DNA of 64,000 nt from Chitinophaga sp. SYP-B3965 (GTDB taxonomy: Bacteria; Bacteroidota; Bacteroidia; Chitinophagales; Chitinophagaceae). The DNA lies in contig NZ_WJFD01000007.1 of the NCBI RefSeq assembly GCF_009647655.1, positions 124,001 to 188,000 of the forward strand, given 5' to 3'. Position numbers and translations under genes: made by a program. The notes beneath the pieces were generated by a model, which ran no database searches, was not told the DNA's origin, and saw only the letters and a program-made list of their open reading frames with translations. Shown piece after piece: positions 48,674 to 57,955 of this stretch (the first letter of the stretch is position 1; each line of letters opens with the position of its first letter).

Positions 48674-49602
48674 GCAAATCGCTTATCCGTTAATGAAACA
48701 AGGAATGTCAGCAGGTCTTTCTTCTCAGCTTCAGTGAGTCCCAATGGCTTAGCCAGTATAGTATCCCTGTCAATGCCCTTCGTAACAACTTTATCAGGCT
48801 CATTATAAAAATCGATCACCTCGCGAAGTGTCTTAAACATCCCGTTATGCATATAGGGAGCAGTGATCGCTACATTACGTAGACCGGCAGTTTTAAATTT
48901 ACCGGTTTCCTTTTTATCCCCTGATATAACAGCCCGTCCGCTGTCATTCAGTTCCAAACCATTGAACAAACCAATGTTGCGGAATTCATTGGCTGTAAGA
49001 TCAGCACCAAAATGACATTTAACACATTTCCCTTTCTCATTGAAGATCGCAAAACCTCTTTTCACGGAATCACTTACCGCATGTTCATCACCGGAGAACT
49101 TCCAATTATCAAAAGGACTGTCACTGGTTTCCAGCGTACGTTCAAAAGCTGCAAGTGCTGCTGCCAGGTTTGTACTGTCCGGTGCAGTGTTAAATATCTT
49201 CCTGAAATACAGCTTATATTTTTCATTCGCATTCAACCGCTGAATGGCTGTTGCGATGGGAAGGTCCATCTCATCCGGATTTACAATAGGAGCCAGTGCC
49301 TGTTCCTCCAGGCTTTTGGCTCGCCCATCCCAGAAGAATGTACGTTGTGAGGTAATGTTCATGGCAGAGGGTGTGTTCCGCACACCTTTTCTACCTTGGA
49401 CACCCAGGCTTACAGCAGAAGTATCTGCAAAAGCAAATGCCGGTTTATGGCAACTGGCGCAACTGATGGTCCTGTCCCTTGAAAGAATGGGATCAGAGAA
49501 TAACAGTTCGCCTAATTCTGCCTTGTTAGCAGGCTCCTTACTATAGAAGGAAACCTGCGTAACAAAGAGAACAACGATAGCTAAGAAAACAAACAGTTTC
49601 AT
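48658..49602 (-). CDS. Di-haem cytochrome c peroxidase (CCP/MauG family)
   Basis: With the ATG at 49602 the protein is 314 residues with a Sec signal (MKLFVFLAIVVLFVTQVSF). Two haem c sites are visible: CASCHKPAFAFAD near residue 55 and CVKCHFGADLT near residue 195. The family's QRTFFWDGRAKSLEEQ and GLRNVAITAPYMHNG segments are present. It reduces hydrogen peroxide in the periplasm with electrons from a cytochrome, or oxidises another substrate if MauG-like. It starts 5 bp after a small exported-protein gene and appears to be the last gene of a five-gene unit. Confidence 0.93.
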   Translation of the reverse strand: MKLFVFLAIVVLFVTQVSFYSKEPANKAELGELLFSDPILSRDRTISCASCHKPAFAFADTSAVSLGVQGRKGVRNTPSAMNITSQRTFFWDGRAKSLEEQALAPIVNPDEMDLPIATAIQRLNANEKYKLYFRKIFNTAPDSTNLAAALAAFERTLETSDSPFDNWKFSGDEHAVSDSVKRGFAIFNEKGKCVKCHFGADLTANEFRNIGLFNGLELNDSGRAVISGDKKETGKFKTAGLRNVAITAPYMHNGMFKTLREVIDFYNEPDKVVTKGIDRDTILAKPLGLTEAEKKDLLTFLVSLTDKRFAKSLR

Positions 49603-49607
49603 ACACA

Positions 49608-49964
49608 CTATTTTACTTTGCCCATCACCAATCTGATCATTCTTTCCCGCCTTTTGTCGCAACTGTCTGCAATGGGTTTAAACCGAAGAGAATCTACATT
49701 ACTGAAGAACTCGATCTTGTACACACCCTTCATACCATCACAGCCATTATCTACGAAGGTGAATGTATCATCCTTGTATGTATACGTGCCGGACACAAAT
49801 GGCTTCTTGTTGATGTATCCTTCAAAATTACTGTCGGACTTAAAGAGCAGGCCCATTACTGTTCCTTTATCAGAGGGTTTGGTTTCCCATCTGCCTGTAA
49901 GTTTATCTTCGGGGTGAAAAACAGCGAACATCATCGCTACAATGGAGACCATTAAAACTTTCAT
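49608..49964 (-). CDS. Small exported protein of unknown function
   Basis: A 118-residue protein with a signal peptide (MKVLMVSIVAMMFAVF). The mature part is beta-rich (LTGRWETKPSD, FEGYINKKPFVSGTYTYKDDTFTFVD, GVYKIEFFSNVDSLRF) and could form a small lipocalin-like barrel. It has two cysteines. The start resembles other Bacteroidota proteins beginning LTGRWE, but I cannot name the family. It lies 5 bp before the peroxidase gene, suggesting a periplasmic partner function or only co-expression. Confidence 0.65.
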   Translation of the reverse strand: MKVLMVSIVAMMFAVFHPEDKLTGRWETKPSDKGTVMGLLFKSDSNFEGYINKKPFVSGTYTYKDDTFTFVDNGCDGMKGVYKIEFFSNVDSLRFKPIADSCDKRRERMIRLVMGKVK

Positions 49965-49991
49965 AATTATTGATTTAAAATTGAAAAAGAA

Positions 49992-51176
49992 TTATACATA
50001 CCTTAACCACCACTGCCCTTTGTGCATCCGTTTGAATTGGCCAAACCATTTGCAAGGGAGATATAACAGCAGGATCACAAATACCCAGATGGCATACACC
50101 ACCGCGAGATCAAAACCAAAATCATATGGCCTGAACAAAAATGGCGAACTGGCTGTGATGGCTTCATGCCAGGTGTGCCCGGTGGCAAAGAACAACACGC
50201 CGGTAATAACATGGATCAGGAAAAAATGAAGTACATAATAAAAGAACGCCACCCGCCCAAATACAGCCAGCCGATCTGCTACCCAACCCTTCTTGTTTTC
50301 CAACGCGGCTAACAATAGCAAAACAGGACCAAGCGTCATACAACCATATTGCAGTGATACCGGGTATTTCGTCACGTTTAGAAATGACATCACCGTAAAC
50401 AACCCATTCTTTTGTTGTGACCAGGGCGACGGATCTCCATAAAGATTAATGAAGCGCAGCAAGAAGAAAAGGAGGATAAAAGCGATGCCTGCGGATACCA
50501 GTATCTTTCTCCGCCGCAGGGGATCAACATCCTTTTTATAGACAGCGCCAAATGCGTATCCCAGTAACATAGTACCTGTCCATGGCAGAACGGCATAGAC
50601 CAGCAAAACAGATCTGTTGCTCACTATAAAAGCGTCCGTATGTGTTGTGAACAGGAATTTCAACAGTAGATTCTCCTGTGCCAATGGGAAATAATCCAGG
50701 ATATTATGCCCGAAGAAAAGCATACATCCTATTATAAGTATCACCTTATAGGAAGTCCTGATCAATAGTCCAAGTAATACCATGCTCCATCCTGTAGCCC
50801 AGATCACCTGTAATACAAACATGGGATAGCTGGGCTGGAAAGTGAGGCTGAAGGAAACGATCAATAATTCAACTACCACCAGCCACAATCCGCGGGTGAT
50901 CAAAAATTCCCCTTGTTCACGTTTCGTTTTCCCCTGTCCGATGATGTGGATAGATATACCGGCAAGGAAAATAAAAGTAGCAGCACAATAATGGCTGATC
51001 CAGCGCGTAAAGAATAATAGGGGAGTGGTAGTAGCGAGATTAGTTGGCTCATCTGTCAATGCTGGTAAGTGTAAAAGATGGCGGACGTGACCTAATGCCA
51101 TGATCAGCATCACTGCTCCGCGCAGTACATCGATAGCAGTAAAACGTTGCTGCTGTTGGGTTAATGCGATATTCAT
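49992..51176 (-). CDS. DUF1624/HGSNAT-like membrane acyltransferase
   Basis: A 394-residue protein with about ten membrane segments. RFTAIDVLRGAVMLIMALGHVRH near the N-terminus is the signature of the DUF1624/heparan-alpha-glucosaminide acetyltransferase family, with the probable catalytic histidine in GHVRH. ISHYCAATFIFLAGISIHI and the C-terminal FYYVLHFFLIHVITGVLF fit too. The family moves acetyl groups across membranes onto sugars; the acceptor here is unknown. It starts 4 bp after the DUF1772-like gene and is followed after 27 bp by the small exported protein. Confidence 0.88.
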   Translation of the reverse strand: MNIALTQQQQRFTAIDVLRGAVMLIMALGHVRHLLHLPALTDEPTNLATTTPLLFFTRWISHYCAATFIFLAGISIHIIGQGKTKREQGEFLITRGLWLVVVELLIVSFSLTFQPSYPMFVLQVIWATGWSMVLLGLLIRTSYKVILIIGCMLFFGHNILDYFPLAQENLLLKFLFTTHTDAFIVSNRSVLLVYAVLPWTGTMLLGYAFGAVYKKDVDPLRRRKILVSAGIAFILLFFLLRFINLYGDPSPWSQQKNGLFTVMSFLNVTKYPVSLQYGCMTLGPVLLLLAALENKKGWVADRLAVFGRVAFFYYVLHFFLIHVITGVLFFATGHTWHEAITASSPFLFRPYDFGFDLAVVYAIWVFVILLLYLPCKWFGQFKRMHKGQWWLRYV

Positions 51177-51180
51177 ACAA

Positions 51181-51660
51181 TCATTTTTTTCTCAGCCATA
51201 CGGATAACACCACCAGGAAAAAGGCGCCCATCATCAGTAATAGCCGTACGTTAAAAGCCTTTATTACTTTCATTTTGATGTCCTGTACATCAGATGGAAG
51301 ATTGCTCAGGTCCCAGCCTTGTATCAGCCGGTTGAGCGGATGATTTACATTTAAAGTAAAAGCGATATCACCTATCACTACAAAAAATGCAGATAACATC
51401 AACCAGAAGGACACCGTCCGCCATTCTTTAAATAGCAGGATCGTGCTGGTCATAACAGCGAATAAAAGAAGCGGTCCGAATATGGGCATCCTGGCACCCA
51501 TAAAACCGTCTATCTGCTGCCAGTATTCTGCAAAGCTGTGGTCGCTTAATTTTACCAGGGCGGGATTTCCTCCCATGGCAGTAAAGAAGCCAATGCCTCC
51601 GGAAAGCCCGGATAAAAAAGTAGTGATGGCAAGGCTCAACTCAATCCATTTAGTACTCAT
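51181..51660 (-). CDS. DUF1772-like four-helix membrane protein
   Basis: A 159-residue membrane protein with four hydrophobic segments (LSLAITTFLSGLSGGIGFF, FGPLLLFAVMTSTILLF, VSFWLMLSAFFVVIGDIAF, LLLMMGAFFLVVLSVWL). The pattern FTLNVNHPLNRLIQGWD after the third segment resembles the DUF1772/anthrone-oxygenase-like group. No catalytic residue can be named. Close packing between the cupin gene (13 bp) and the DUF1624 gene (4 bp) shows it belongs to the same operon. Confidence 0.72.
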   Translation of the reverse strand: MSTKWIELSLAITTFLSGLSGGIGFFTAMGGNPALVKLSDHSFAEYWQQIDGFMGARMPIFGPLLLFAVMTSTILLFKEWRTVSFWLMLSAFFVVIGDIAFTLNVNHPLNRLIQGWDLSNLPSDVQDIKMKVIKAFNVRLLLMMGAFFLVVLSVWLRKK

Positions 51661-51673
51661 TGGGGTTGTTTTT

Positions 51674-52213
51674 TTATTTACAATATTTTAAGATCAAGGC
51701 TTTGTCAACGCCTTTTTTCTTCGCTTTCACCGCTAAGTAGGAAAAGAATGGTTTTAATAAAGAAAAGAAACCAGATAAATAAGTATTTCCCATTTCCATG
51801 ATCAAAGCAGCTGCTATCAGGCTTTTAGGCATTCCTTTCTTATCTGTTAATCCATCTGTTGCTAATCCATAAGCAATGCGCAATGCATACTCCATCCCTT
51901 CATGACCTGGCGTGAACTTTACAGTGAAAGCGATCTCCTCTTTCCCCGGATTGAAAAAGTTATGTACTTCTCCAATGGGCACTACATAATGTTCACCGGG
52001 TTTCAGAAAGAGCTTTTCATGACGCAGCTGTAATCCTAATACACCTTTTACGGCTGTAAATGTTTCTGTGAACCCCGTATGGTGATGCGGGGGATTTCCA
52101 CCGCCAGGCATGAGTGTTAATTCTGCCAGTGAATATTGATGACCTGTTTCCGCGGATGTTTCAAGGAACGTGACCGTATCCTTGTAGATGGGGTTAATAA
52201 TTGTTCGTTGCAT
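51674..52213 (-). CDS. Cupin-domain protein
   Basis: A 179-residue protein. Residues about 25-110 are a cupin barrel with metal-binding motif GGGNPPHHHTGFTETF and the second motif GEVHNFFNPG. The C-terminal 60 residues (about 120-179) are hydrophobic and helical (LIAAALIMEMGNTYLSGFFSLLKPFFSYLAV), an extension seen in some cupins, perhaps membrane-associated. The metal site looks complete, but no substrate can be inferred. It is the first gene of the minus-strand operon ending with the peroxidase, divergent from a LuxR-type regulator across a spacer with two inverted repeats. Confidence 0.87.
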   Translation of the reverse strand: MQRTIINPIYKDTVTFLETSAETGHQYSLAELTLMPGGGNPPHHHTGFTETFTAVKGVLGLQLRHEKLFLKPGEHYVVPIGEVHNFFNPGKEEIAFTVKFTPGHEGMEYALRIAYGLATDGLTDKKGMPKSLIAAALIMEMGNTYLSGFFSLLKPFFSYLAVKAKKKGVDKALILKYCK

Positions 52214-52257
52214 ATCTCTTTTTGATTTATTACGATGTTGGGGTCCCTGAAGTATTT

Positions 52258-52309
52258 AACCTGTGGGCAGGCAGCACCTTCCTTTATGCGCTGCCTGCTG
52301 ACACAGGTT
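52258..52309. repeat. Long inverted repeat between cupin and LuxR genes
   Basis: AACCTGTG plus GCAGGCAGC (52258-52275) pair with GCTGCCTGC plus CACAGGTT (52290-52309): 17 bp paired with a 1-nt/3-nt internal bulge, 14-nt loop. No T-tract follows on either strand. It lies in the probable leader of the cupin mRNA, 45 bp upstream of its ATG. Confidence 0.8.
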
Positions 52310-52372
52310 CCTATCCTTCCTGACACAAAATTACCCGCAACGCAGCCCCTGTACAATGGTATATTAATACTA

Positions 52373-52406
52373 TCCCCGTATCCCCAGATTTGGGGATTGC
52401 CGGGGA
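52373..52406. promoter_or_regulatory. Nested inverted repeat, putative operator for LuxR/cupin divergent genes
   Basis: Inner ATCCCCA-GATT-TGGGGAT (52380-52397) is perfect; outer TCCCCG (52373-52378) and CGGGGA (52401-52406) are also complementary. Two overlapping dyads between divergent genes fit an operator, possibly for the regulator encoded 78 bp away. Confidence 0.55.
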
Positions 52407-52483
52407 AAAACAATGGGAATAGATTTGTTATTGCCGGATTAACCTACTGACCGGCCAGCCGATAACTATTTTAATTGTACCCC

Positions 52484-53299
52484 ATGCACACTCCACTTGC
52501 AATTGCCAGAAAGGTGAATAATATGGTCGCATACACCATTCCCGGTCTTCTTCAACGGGAGGACATTCATGATGAGATCATGCATACCCTCTCTAATATC
52601 CAAAAGATCTTCCCCCGCTGGGTGATCTGCACTTGCCGATTCATGCACACTGGCTTTTTCTATATCAGCGATAATGCACAGGAAGCTCTCGGTTTTGACG
52701 CAGAGATCTTAACCAATGCATTGAATATGGAAGTCTATTTTAGCCGGCTCCATCCTGCAGATCTGGAAGATTACAGTAAAGGCCTTCAACGGATGGGCAG
52801 CCTGTATCATGAAACCGATCCGGAGGAACGGCATAAACTTCGCTTCATCTTCAATTACAGGATGCAGCATCCGGATGGCAGGTATATGCACATCCATGAT
52901 GAAAAAGCCATGCTCCCTGTTAAAGATGATCTAAACCTCTATTACATGCTGCTCCGCGATATCAGCCAGGAAGTACCTTTCTCTGGTATCAGGATGACCG
53001 GTTATACAGATAACGGGAACAAAAAAGTAATGGAGTTTAACGCGTCCGCAGAAACTGCCAGCCAGCTTTCTCCAAGGGAGAATGAACTACTCCCCCTCAT
53101 GAAACAAGGCCTTTCTACTAAAGAGATCGCTTATACATTAGGCATCAGCCACAACACTGTGAGGAATATGCGGCAAAAGCTGTTTCAAAAATTCCAGGTG
53201 AACAATGCCATTGAACTGCTGAATAAGATAGACACACCCATGCAAAGCATGTCTGCTATCATGGGCGAGCGGGAATGGGGATTGTCTTCTGCGGTGTAG
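52484..53299 (+). CDS. LuxR-family transcriptional regulator with PAS-like domain
   Basis: From the ATG at 52484 (an in-frame TTG 9 bp earlier is less likely) the protein is 271 residues. Residues about 50-180 look like a PAS domain (FYISDNAQEALGFDAEIL, EVYFSRLHPADLEDY, RYMHIHDEKAMLPV). The C-terminal HTH is LSPRENELLPLMKQGLSTKEIAYTLGISHNTVRNMRQKLFQK-type, a complete LuxR helix-turn-helix. It would sense a ligand or partner through the PAS domain. It is divergent from the cupin operon and is the best candidate for its regulator. Confidence 0.88.
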   Translation: MHTPLAIARKVNNMVAYTIPGLLQREDIHDEIMHTLSNIQKIFPRWVICTCRFMHTGFFYISDNAQEALGFDAEILTNALNMEVYFSRLHPADLEDYSKGLQRMGSLYHETDPEERHKLRFIFNYRMQHPDGRYMHIHDEKAMLPVKDDLNLYYMLLRDISQEVPFSGIRMTGYTDNGNKKVMEFNASAETASQLSPRENELLPLMKQGLSTKEIAYTLGISHNTVRNMRQKLFQKFQVNNAIELLNKIDTPMQSMSAIMGEREWGLSSAV

Positions 53300-53366
53300 T
53301 GTAATAAAAGTATCATACCCAAAACTACTTTGGGTAGAAGATCCGGTCAATAGTAGATTAATACCA

Positions 53367-55124
53367 TCAGCTCTCCCTTTTCTCATGCAGCAGCATATTC
53401 ACCGCATGATCAAGAGACCCCGCCCGTTGCACTTCTCCTGCATTCACAAAGTAGATCTCATCCGCATTCTCAATTGTATTGAGCCGGTGCGCAATGATCA
53501 CACGTGTAGTTTCCGGTGGCAGGTTCTTTAAAATGCTTTCCAGTAACTGTTCTGTAACCGTATCAATGTTAGCAGTAGCTTCATCCAGTATCAGCAGTTC
53601 CGGTTTCCTTAGTATTGCGCGGATAAAAACGATCAGTTGTTTCTGCCCGAGACTAATAGCATCACCACTCGCCAGCACAGGAGTTTCCAAACCATTCTCA
53701 AACCGGGATAAGAGGCTTTCCAGGTTGGCTTCCTGCAATACTGCTGTTAGTTGTTCATTGGAAAGTGCTTTATATTGCTCATTGCCATACAGGATATTAT
53801 CCCGGATGGTGCCACTGAACAGGAAGGGCTCCTGTAGAATGAAACCTATCCTGGCACTGCGTTCTGAAGGTTCGTACGTTCTAAGGTCTTTTCCGTTAAG
53901 CAGTATGGTGCCCTTTGTGGGATCATATAACCTGGCCATTAAAGAAGCCGTAGTAGTTTTGCCGCCACCGGTGGGCCCTACCAATGCATAGGTCTTACCA
54001 CGTTCCAGTTGAAAGTTGACATGATGCAACACCGCTTTCCCATCCGGGTAAGCAAAATATACATCCTGGAAAGCCAGTACGGAACCATTTCCGTTAACGG
54101 AAGTGGTAGCCGGCAATGTTTCCAGGTTGGATTCCATGGAAAGGATCTCTGCTATCCTGTCCCAACCCGCTAACGCTACCTGGAAGTTGGCCCACAAAGC
54201 TGCCAGCTGACGAATAGGATTATAAAAGTTGGTCACATAAGCGAGGAAACTGATCAATAACCCCACTGTAAAATCCCCGCTGGCTATCATATAAATACCA
54301 TATACCAGTACGATCATCTGTCCGATCTGTGCAGAGAAACCAAACACCGGCGTAAAGATATTGCTGGATACACCAGCTCCAATGGCAGCCTTGTAATTCT
54401 TAGCATTCGTTTCTTCAAAACGTTCCCTGAAATAATCCCGGCGATTGAAGGCAATGATCACTTTAAAATTATTCAGGCTTTCTTGTATCTCGGAACTCAG
54501 CTCACCCGTACTTTTCATATTGGCCGCATTCTTGCGTCTTACCCAGGGAGAGATGAGTCGTGTGAAAAGTAATAATAGTAATGCCGGTAAAAGAGAAGCA
54601 GCGCCTAAACGGAAATTGATAGACAATAGGAAGATGCCGGCGCCTATCATCATAAAGATACTGCTGGAAAATTGTATCAGCGACTGAGAGAAGAACTGGT
54701 TCACCTTTTCTGTATCATTATTGATACGGGAAATAAGATCACCTGCCTTGTTCTGGTTAAAGAAAGCTACCGGCAGTTCCTGCAACTTACCAAACACAGC
54801 ATTGCGCAAATTGTACAGCATACGTTGTCCAATACTACCCATCAGCCTTCCCTGCAAATAGTTGGCACCAAATGCGATGAGGTACATCACGAACAATATA
54901 CCACAGATCATCAGCACACCGGAGTATTGCTTAGATTGAATGTAATGGTCAATAGCATATCCTGCCAACACAGGACCAGTAAGGTTCAAACCTGCACTCA
55001 CCATCACGGCCAGGAAGGCCTGCAGCAGGTTTTTCTGCTCTGCCCCCAGGAACTGGTACAGCTTTTTCAATGCAACCCAGGTGCTTGGTTTTTTAGTAGA
55101 TGGTTTATTCAGGTTGTAATTCAT
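53367..55124 (-). CDS. ABC exporter half-transporter with intact Walker site, degenerate signature
   Basis: With the ATG at 55124 it is a 585-residue fusion of a six-helix membrane domain and an ATPase. Walker A is GPTGGGKTT, Walker B LLILDEATANID with catalytic Glu, switch His in IIAHRLNTI. Its signature is degenerate: AISLGQKQL rather than LSGGQ. The upstream gene encodes a second half-transporter with the opposite defects, and the two overlap by 20 bp. Together they should form a heterodimeric exporter with one active and one dead ATP site, as in TM287/288 or BmrCD. The substrate is unknown; drugs and lipids are usual for the class. Confidence 0.92.
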   Translation of the reverse strand: MNYNLNKPSTKKPSTWVALKKLYQFLGAEQKNLLQAFLAVMVSAGLNLTGPVLAGYAIDHYIQSKQYSGVLMICGILFVMYLIAFGANYLQGRLMGSIGQRMLYNLRNAVFGKLQELPVAFFNQNKAGDLISRINNDTEKVNQFFSQSLIQFSSSIFMMIGAGIFLLSINFRLGAASLLPALLLLLFTRLISPWVRRKNAANMKSTGELSSEIQESLNNFKVIIAFNRRDYFRERFEETNAKNYKAAIGAGVSSNIFTPVFGFSAQIGQMIVLVYGIYMIASGDFTVGLLISFLAYVTNFYNPIRQLAALWANFQVALAGWDRIAEILSMESNLETLPATTSVNGNGSVLAFQDVYFAYPDGKAVLHHVNFQLERGKTYALVGPTGGGKTTTASLMARLYDPTKGTILLNGKDLRTYEPSERSARIGFILQEPFLFSGTIRDNILYGNEQYKALSNEQLTAVLQEANLESLLSRFENGLETPVLASGDAISLGQKQLIVFIRAILRKPELLILDEATANIDTVTEQLLESILKNLPPETTRVIIAHRLNTIENADEIYFVNAGEVQRAGSLDHAVNMLLHEKRES

Positions 55125-56859
55125 AATGACTCGTACTGCGTTGTGATTGATAGATCTGTACATATTCAGGGCAGGTTTGCATCAGTTCAGGATGCGTGCC
55201 TTTAGCCACCAATTCTCCTTCCATGAGCAGTATGATCTGATCATACTGTTCCACATCGGCGATCTTTTGTGTAACAGAAAGTAACGTGATATCCGGGTAG
55301 TTGCGTGCTACATTCTCCAGGATTTGCTGTTCTGTATTTTTATCTACCCTGGCTGTGAAATCGTCCAGTAATAATATTTTCGGTTGAATGGCCAATGCTC
55401 TCGCCAGCATGATCCGCTGCTTCTGGCCACCGGATAAACTGGACCCGCGTTCTGAAACGATGGTATTTAATTTATCAGGAAGAGAGGCTACAAAATCTTT
55501 CAGTGCCGCTGTCTCAATAGCCTTATCCATGGCAGCATCTGTAACCATTTCATTAAAGGCAATATTCTCCCGCAGGCTGATATTGAAAATGATGCTGTCC
55601 TGGAATACCAGCCCTACCTGCTGATGCAGTGCCTCTTTCTGGTATTCATTGATATCCCTGTCATCATAAGTGATCGTACCCGCATTCGGTTTTACCAGGT
55701 TGGTCAGCAGATAGAGCAATTGTGTTTTACCAGCAGCGGTAGGCCCAATGATAGCTGTCCGTGATCCGGCTTTAATGGAAAAGGAAACATCCTTTAGTAC
55801 GAACTTTTGCCCGTATTGCAGTGTGATGTTGTTGAGTGCTATATCTCCGTTGAGAAGTTCGGTAACGGTTCCTGGTTCAACAGGATCCGGTGTAGACAAT
55901 ATACCTTGTATGCGTGAATAAGATGCGCCTGCCTGTGCGATCACATTGCTCATGAAACCTATCAGGATAATAGGAAAAATGAGCATGGACAAATAACCGT
56001 TAAATGCTGCCAGGTCACCAAGGCTCATACTGCCGGTAATAACAAAATGACCACCCAGCGCCAGGATGGATAAAGTAGCCATGCTGGCTGAAAACCAGAT
56101 CACCGGTATCAGTAAGGAAAATAACCGCATGATAGAAAGCCCTATATTCCGCGCATCTTTATTAGCCGCTACAAATTTATCATACTCCGGTTGCTGCGCA
56201 TTCAACACTCTTATCAGTGCGGCACCCAATATACTTTCTGTGATCACTTTGTTCAGCCAGTCTATCACTTCGCGGGCCTTCATATACAACCCCCTTACTC
56301 TTTTCAGGATCAGGTAAAAAGTAGTGCCGATCATGGGGATGATCATTAGTACCACCAGTGCCAGCGGCCAATCTATAGTAAACAGGAGCACACTGGCTCC
56401 TATAATAATAAACACAGAAGAAGCGATGGACACAATGGCCATGGACACAAACATCTTGATAGAATCTATGTCGGACGTGAAGTTCGTGAGCAAACGGGAA
56501 GGGTTGGTTTCCTGTATGTACGCATAACTTTGCCGGGATATCCGTTCACTCAACCGGGTCCGCAGATCCCTGGCCACCCGCTCTGAAGCATAAGTTTGCA
56601 CCAGGCTTTGCAGGTAGGCGAAGATGAAAACGAAGATCCCCGTCAGCGAGAATTGTATGATGATAGTCCTCAGCGTCAACTGCCCTTTTTCTATGGCATC
56701 GATGCCATGGGAGATGATCTTGGGAATGATCAGATTCAGGCCATTGCTGAGTATCGCCAGTACTACAAGGAGGATGATCAATCCCTTGTATGGCTTCACA
56801 AGCCCCATTAATCCGGGTGGCTTGCTACGGGCATGGTCTTTTCCGGTTGCTTTTTTCAT
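55105..56859 (-). CDS. ABC exporter half-transporter with degenerate Walker B
   Basis: A 584-residue half-transporter with six membrane helices and an ATPase. Walker A is GPTAAGKTQ and the signature LSGGQKQRIMLARA is canonical, but Walker B is LLLDDFTARVD with Asp instead of the catalytic Glu, and the switch His is Gln in LSVTQKIADV. These are the classic changes of the degenerate site in heterodimeric exporters. Its intact signature completes the active site of the partner encoded directly downstream with a 20-bp overlap. No regulator overlaps, though an AraC gene starts divergently 147 bp away. Confidence 0.92.
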   Translation of the reverse strand: MKKATGKDHARSKPPGLMGLVKPYKGLIILLVVLAILSNGLNLIIPKIISHGIDAIEKGQLTLRTIIIQFSLTGIFVFIFAYLQSLVQTYASERVARDLRTRLSERISRQSYAYIQETNPSRLLTNFTSDIDSIKMFVSMAIVSIASSVFIIIGASVLLFTIDWPLALVVLMIIPMIGTTFYLILKRVRGLYMKAREVIDWLNKVITESILGAALIRVLNAQQPEYDKFVAANKDARNIGLSIMRLFSLLIPVIWFSASMATLSILALGGHFVITGSMSLGDLAAFNGYLSMLIFPIILIGFMSNVIAQAGASYSRIQGILSTPDPVEPGTVTELLNGDIALNNITLQYGQKFVLKDVSFSIKAGSRTAIIGPTAAGKTQLLYLLTNLVKPNAGTITYDDRDINEYQKEALHQQVGLVFQDSIIFNISLRENIAFNEMVTDAAMDKAIETAALKDFVASLPDKLNTIVSERGSSLSGGQKQRIMLARALAIQPKILLLDDFTARVDKNTEQQILENVARNYPDITLLSVTQKIADVEQYDQIILLMEGELVAKGTHPELMQTCPEYVQIYQSQRSTSHYELQPE

Positions 56860-57006
56860 GAAAGAGTGGTCTGGAGGAGAAAAATGGCTCTAAAGTTCGG
56901 CAATTTCTGCGAAAATGTTGAGTTTCAAGGTTATCAAATGATGTACAGGATTGGTAAAATGACCAGTACCGTTAGTAAAACACAATATTCCTATCTTTAG
57001 TCCCTC

Positions 57007-57858
57007 ATGAAACTAGCCATCACAGACCAAAAAACCGGGGGTGATCTCCTGCTGCTTGCAGGTGAACAGGATTTTGACCGTCTTTTTTATACCAGGGACC
57101 AGTATAAGAAGTATTTCACCATAGCCTGGAATTGCGGCGAAAAACAAACCGTAACAATAGACGGCGAAATACATGATTTCCTGCCGCATACGATCATGCC
57201 GCTCATGTTCAATCAGTCTTTCTATTTTGAAAAGGCCGCCGATATTGTGGCCTGGCAGTTCAATCGGGAATTCTACTGCATTGTGGACCATGATGCGGAA
57301 GTGAGTTGCGTGGGATTTTTATTTGGATTTGGTAACCCTATGTTTGTTCATTTGGATGAACAGGCACAGGAGAAAATGCAATTACTGCTGAGCATTTTTA
57401 AAGAAGAGTTAAAAACGAAGGACAATATCCAAAAGGAGATGGTCCTCGTGTTACTAAAACGACTGATCATCGTAATAACAAAATTAGCGAGATCAGAACA
57501 CATTCCGGACACGCAACTGCATGACGATCGGCTTGACCTGTTCCGCAAGTTTAATTTAATGGTAGAAGGTAGCTTCCGCACGGAACATTCCGTTAATTAT
57601 TATGCGCAGTGTTTAAATAAATCCCCCAAAACATTAGCGAACGTTTTTGCACTCTATAACCAGAAAACGCCCCTGCAGGTGATCCAGGGCAGGATCATTA
57701 TAGAGGCCAAACGATTGTTATATCATACAAAGAAATCGGTAAAGCAGATCACCTATGAGCTGGGCTTTGAAGACCCTGCCTATTTTAGCAACTTCTTCAA
57801 GAAACACACCTCCTTATCCCCAGGCGAATTCAGGGTTAAAGACTCAGTAGGGAAATAA
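57007..57858 (+). CDS. AraC-family transcriptional regulator
   Basis: A 283-residue protein. The N-terminal 150 residues are a cupin-like sensor region without a recognisable ligand motif. The C-terminal AraC domain (about 185-283) has two helix-turn-helix units: VNYYAQCLNKSPKTLANVFA and VKQITYELGFEDPAYFSNFFKKH, followed by the usual SLSPGEFR. TATCTTTAG, a near -7 element, precedes the ATG by 8 bp. It is divergent from the ABC exporter genes and followed 97 bp later by a hydrolase gene; either could be its target. Confidence 0.93.
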   Translation: MKLAITDQKTGGDLLLLAGEQDFDRLFYTRDQYKKYFTIAWNCGEKQTVTIDGEIHDFLPHTIMPLMFNQSFYFEKAADIVAWQFNREFYCIVDHDAEVSCVGFLFGFGNPMFVHLDEQAQEKMQLLLSIFKEELKTKDNIQKEMVLVLLKRLIIVITKLARSEHIPDTQLHDDRLDLFRKFNLMVEGSFRTEHSVNYYAQCLNKSPKTLANVFALYNQKTPLQVIQGRIIIEAKRLLYHTKKSVKQITYELGFEDPAYFSNFFKKHTSLSPGEFRVKDSVGK

Positions 57859-57955
57859 TTACAATACTCCGGGAAGTATCCACATTTTTCAAACCCCTTA
57901 TCCATCGCACCTTTGTACTGTTGATGCAGCATAAAAACATCAACATACAAACAAG

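Noticed and set aside
54672..55205. Plus-strand open frame across the junction of the two ABC exporter genes
   Set aside because: It is opposite two conserved overlapping genes and has no domain.
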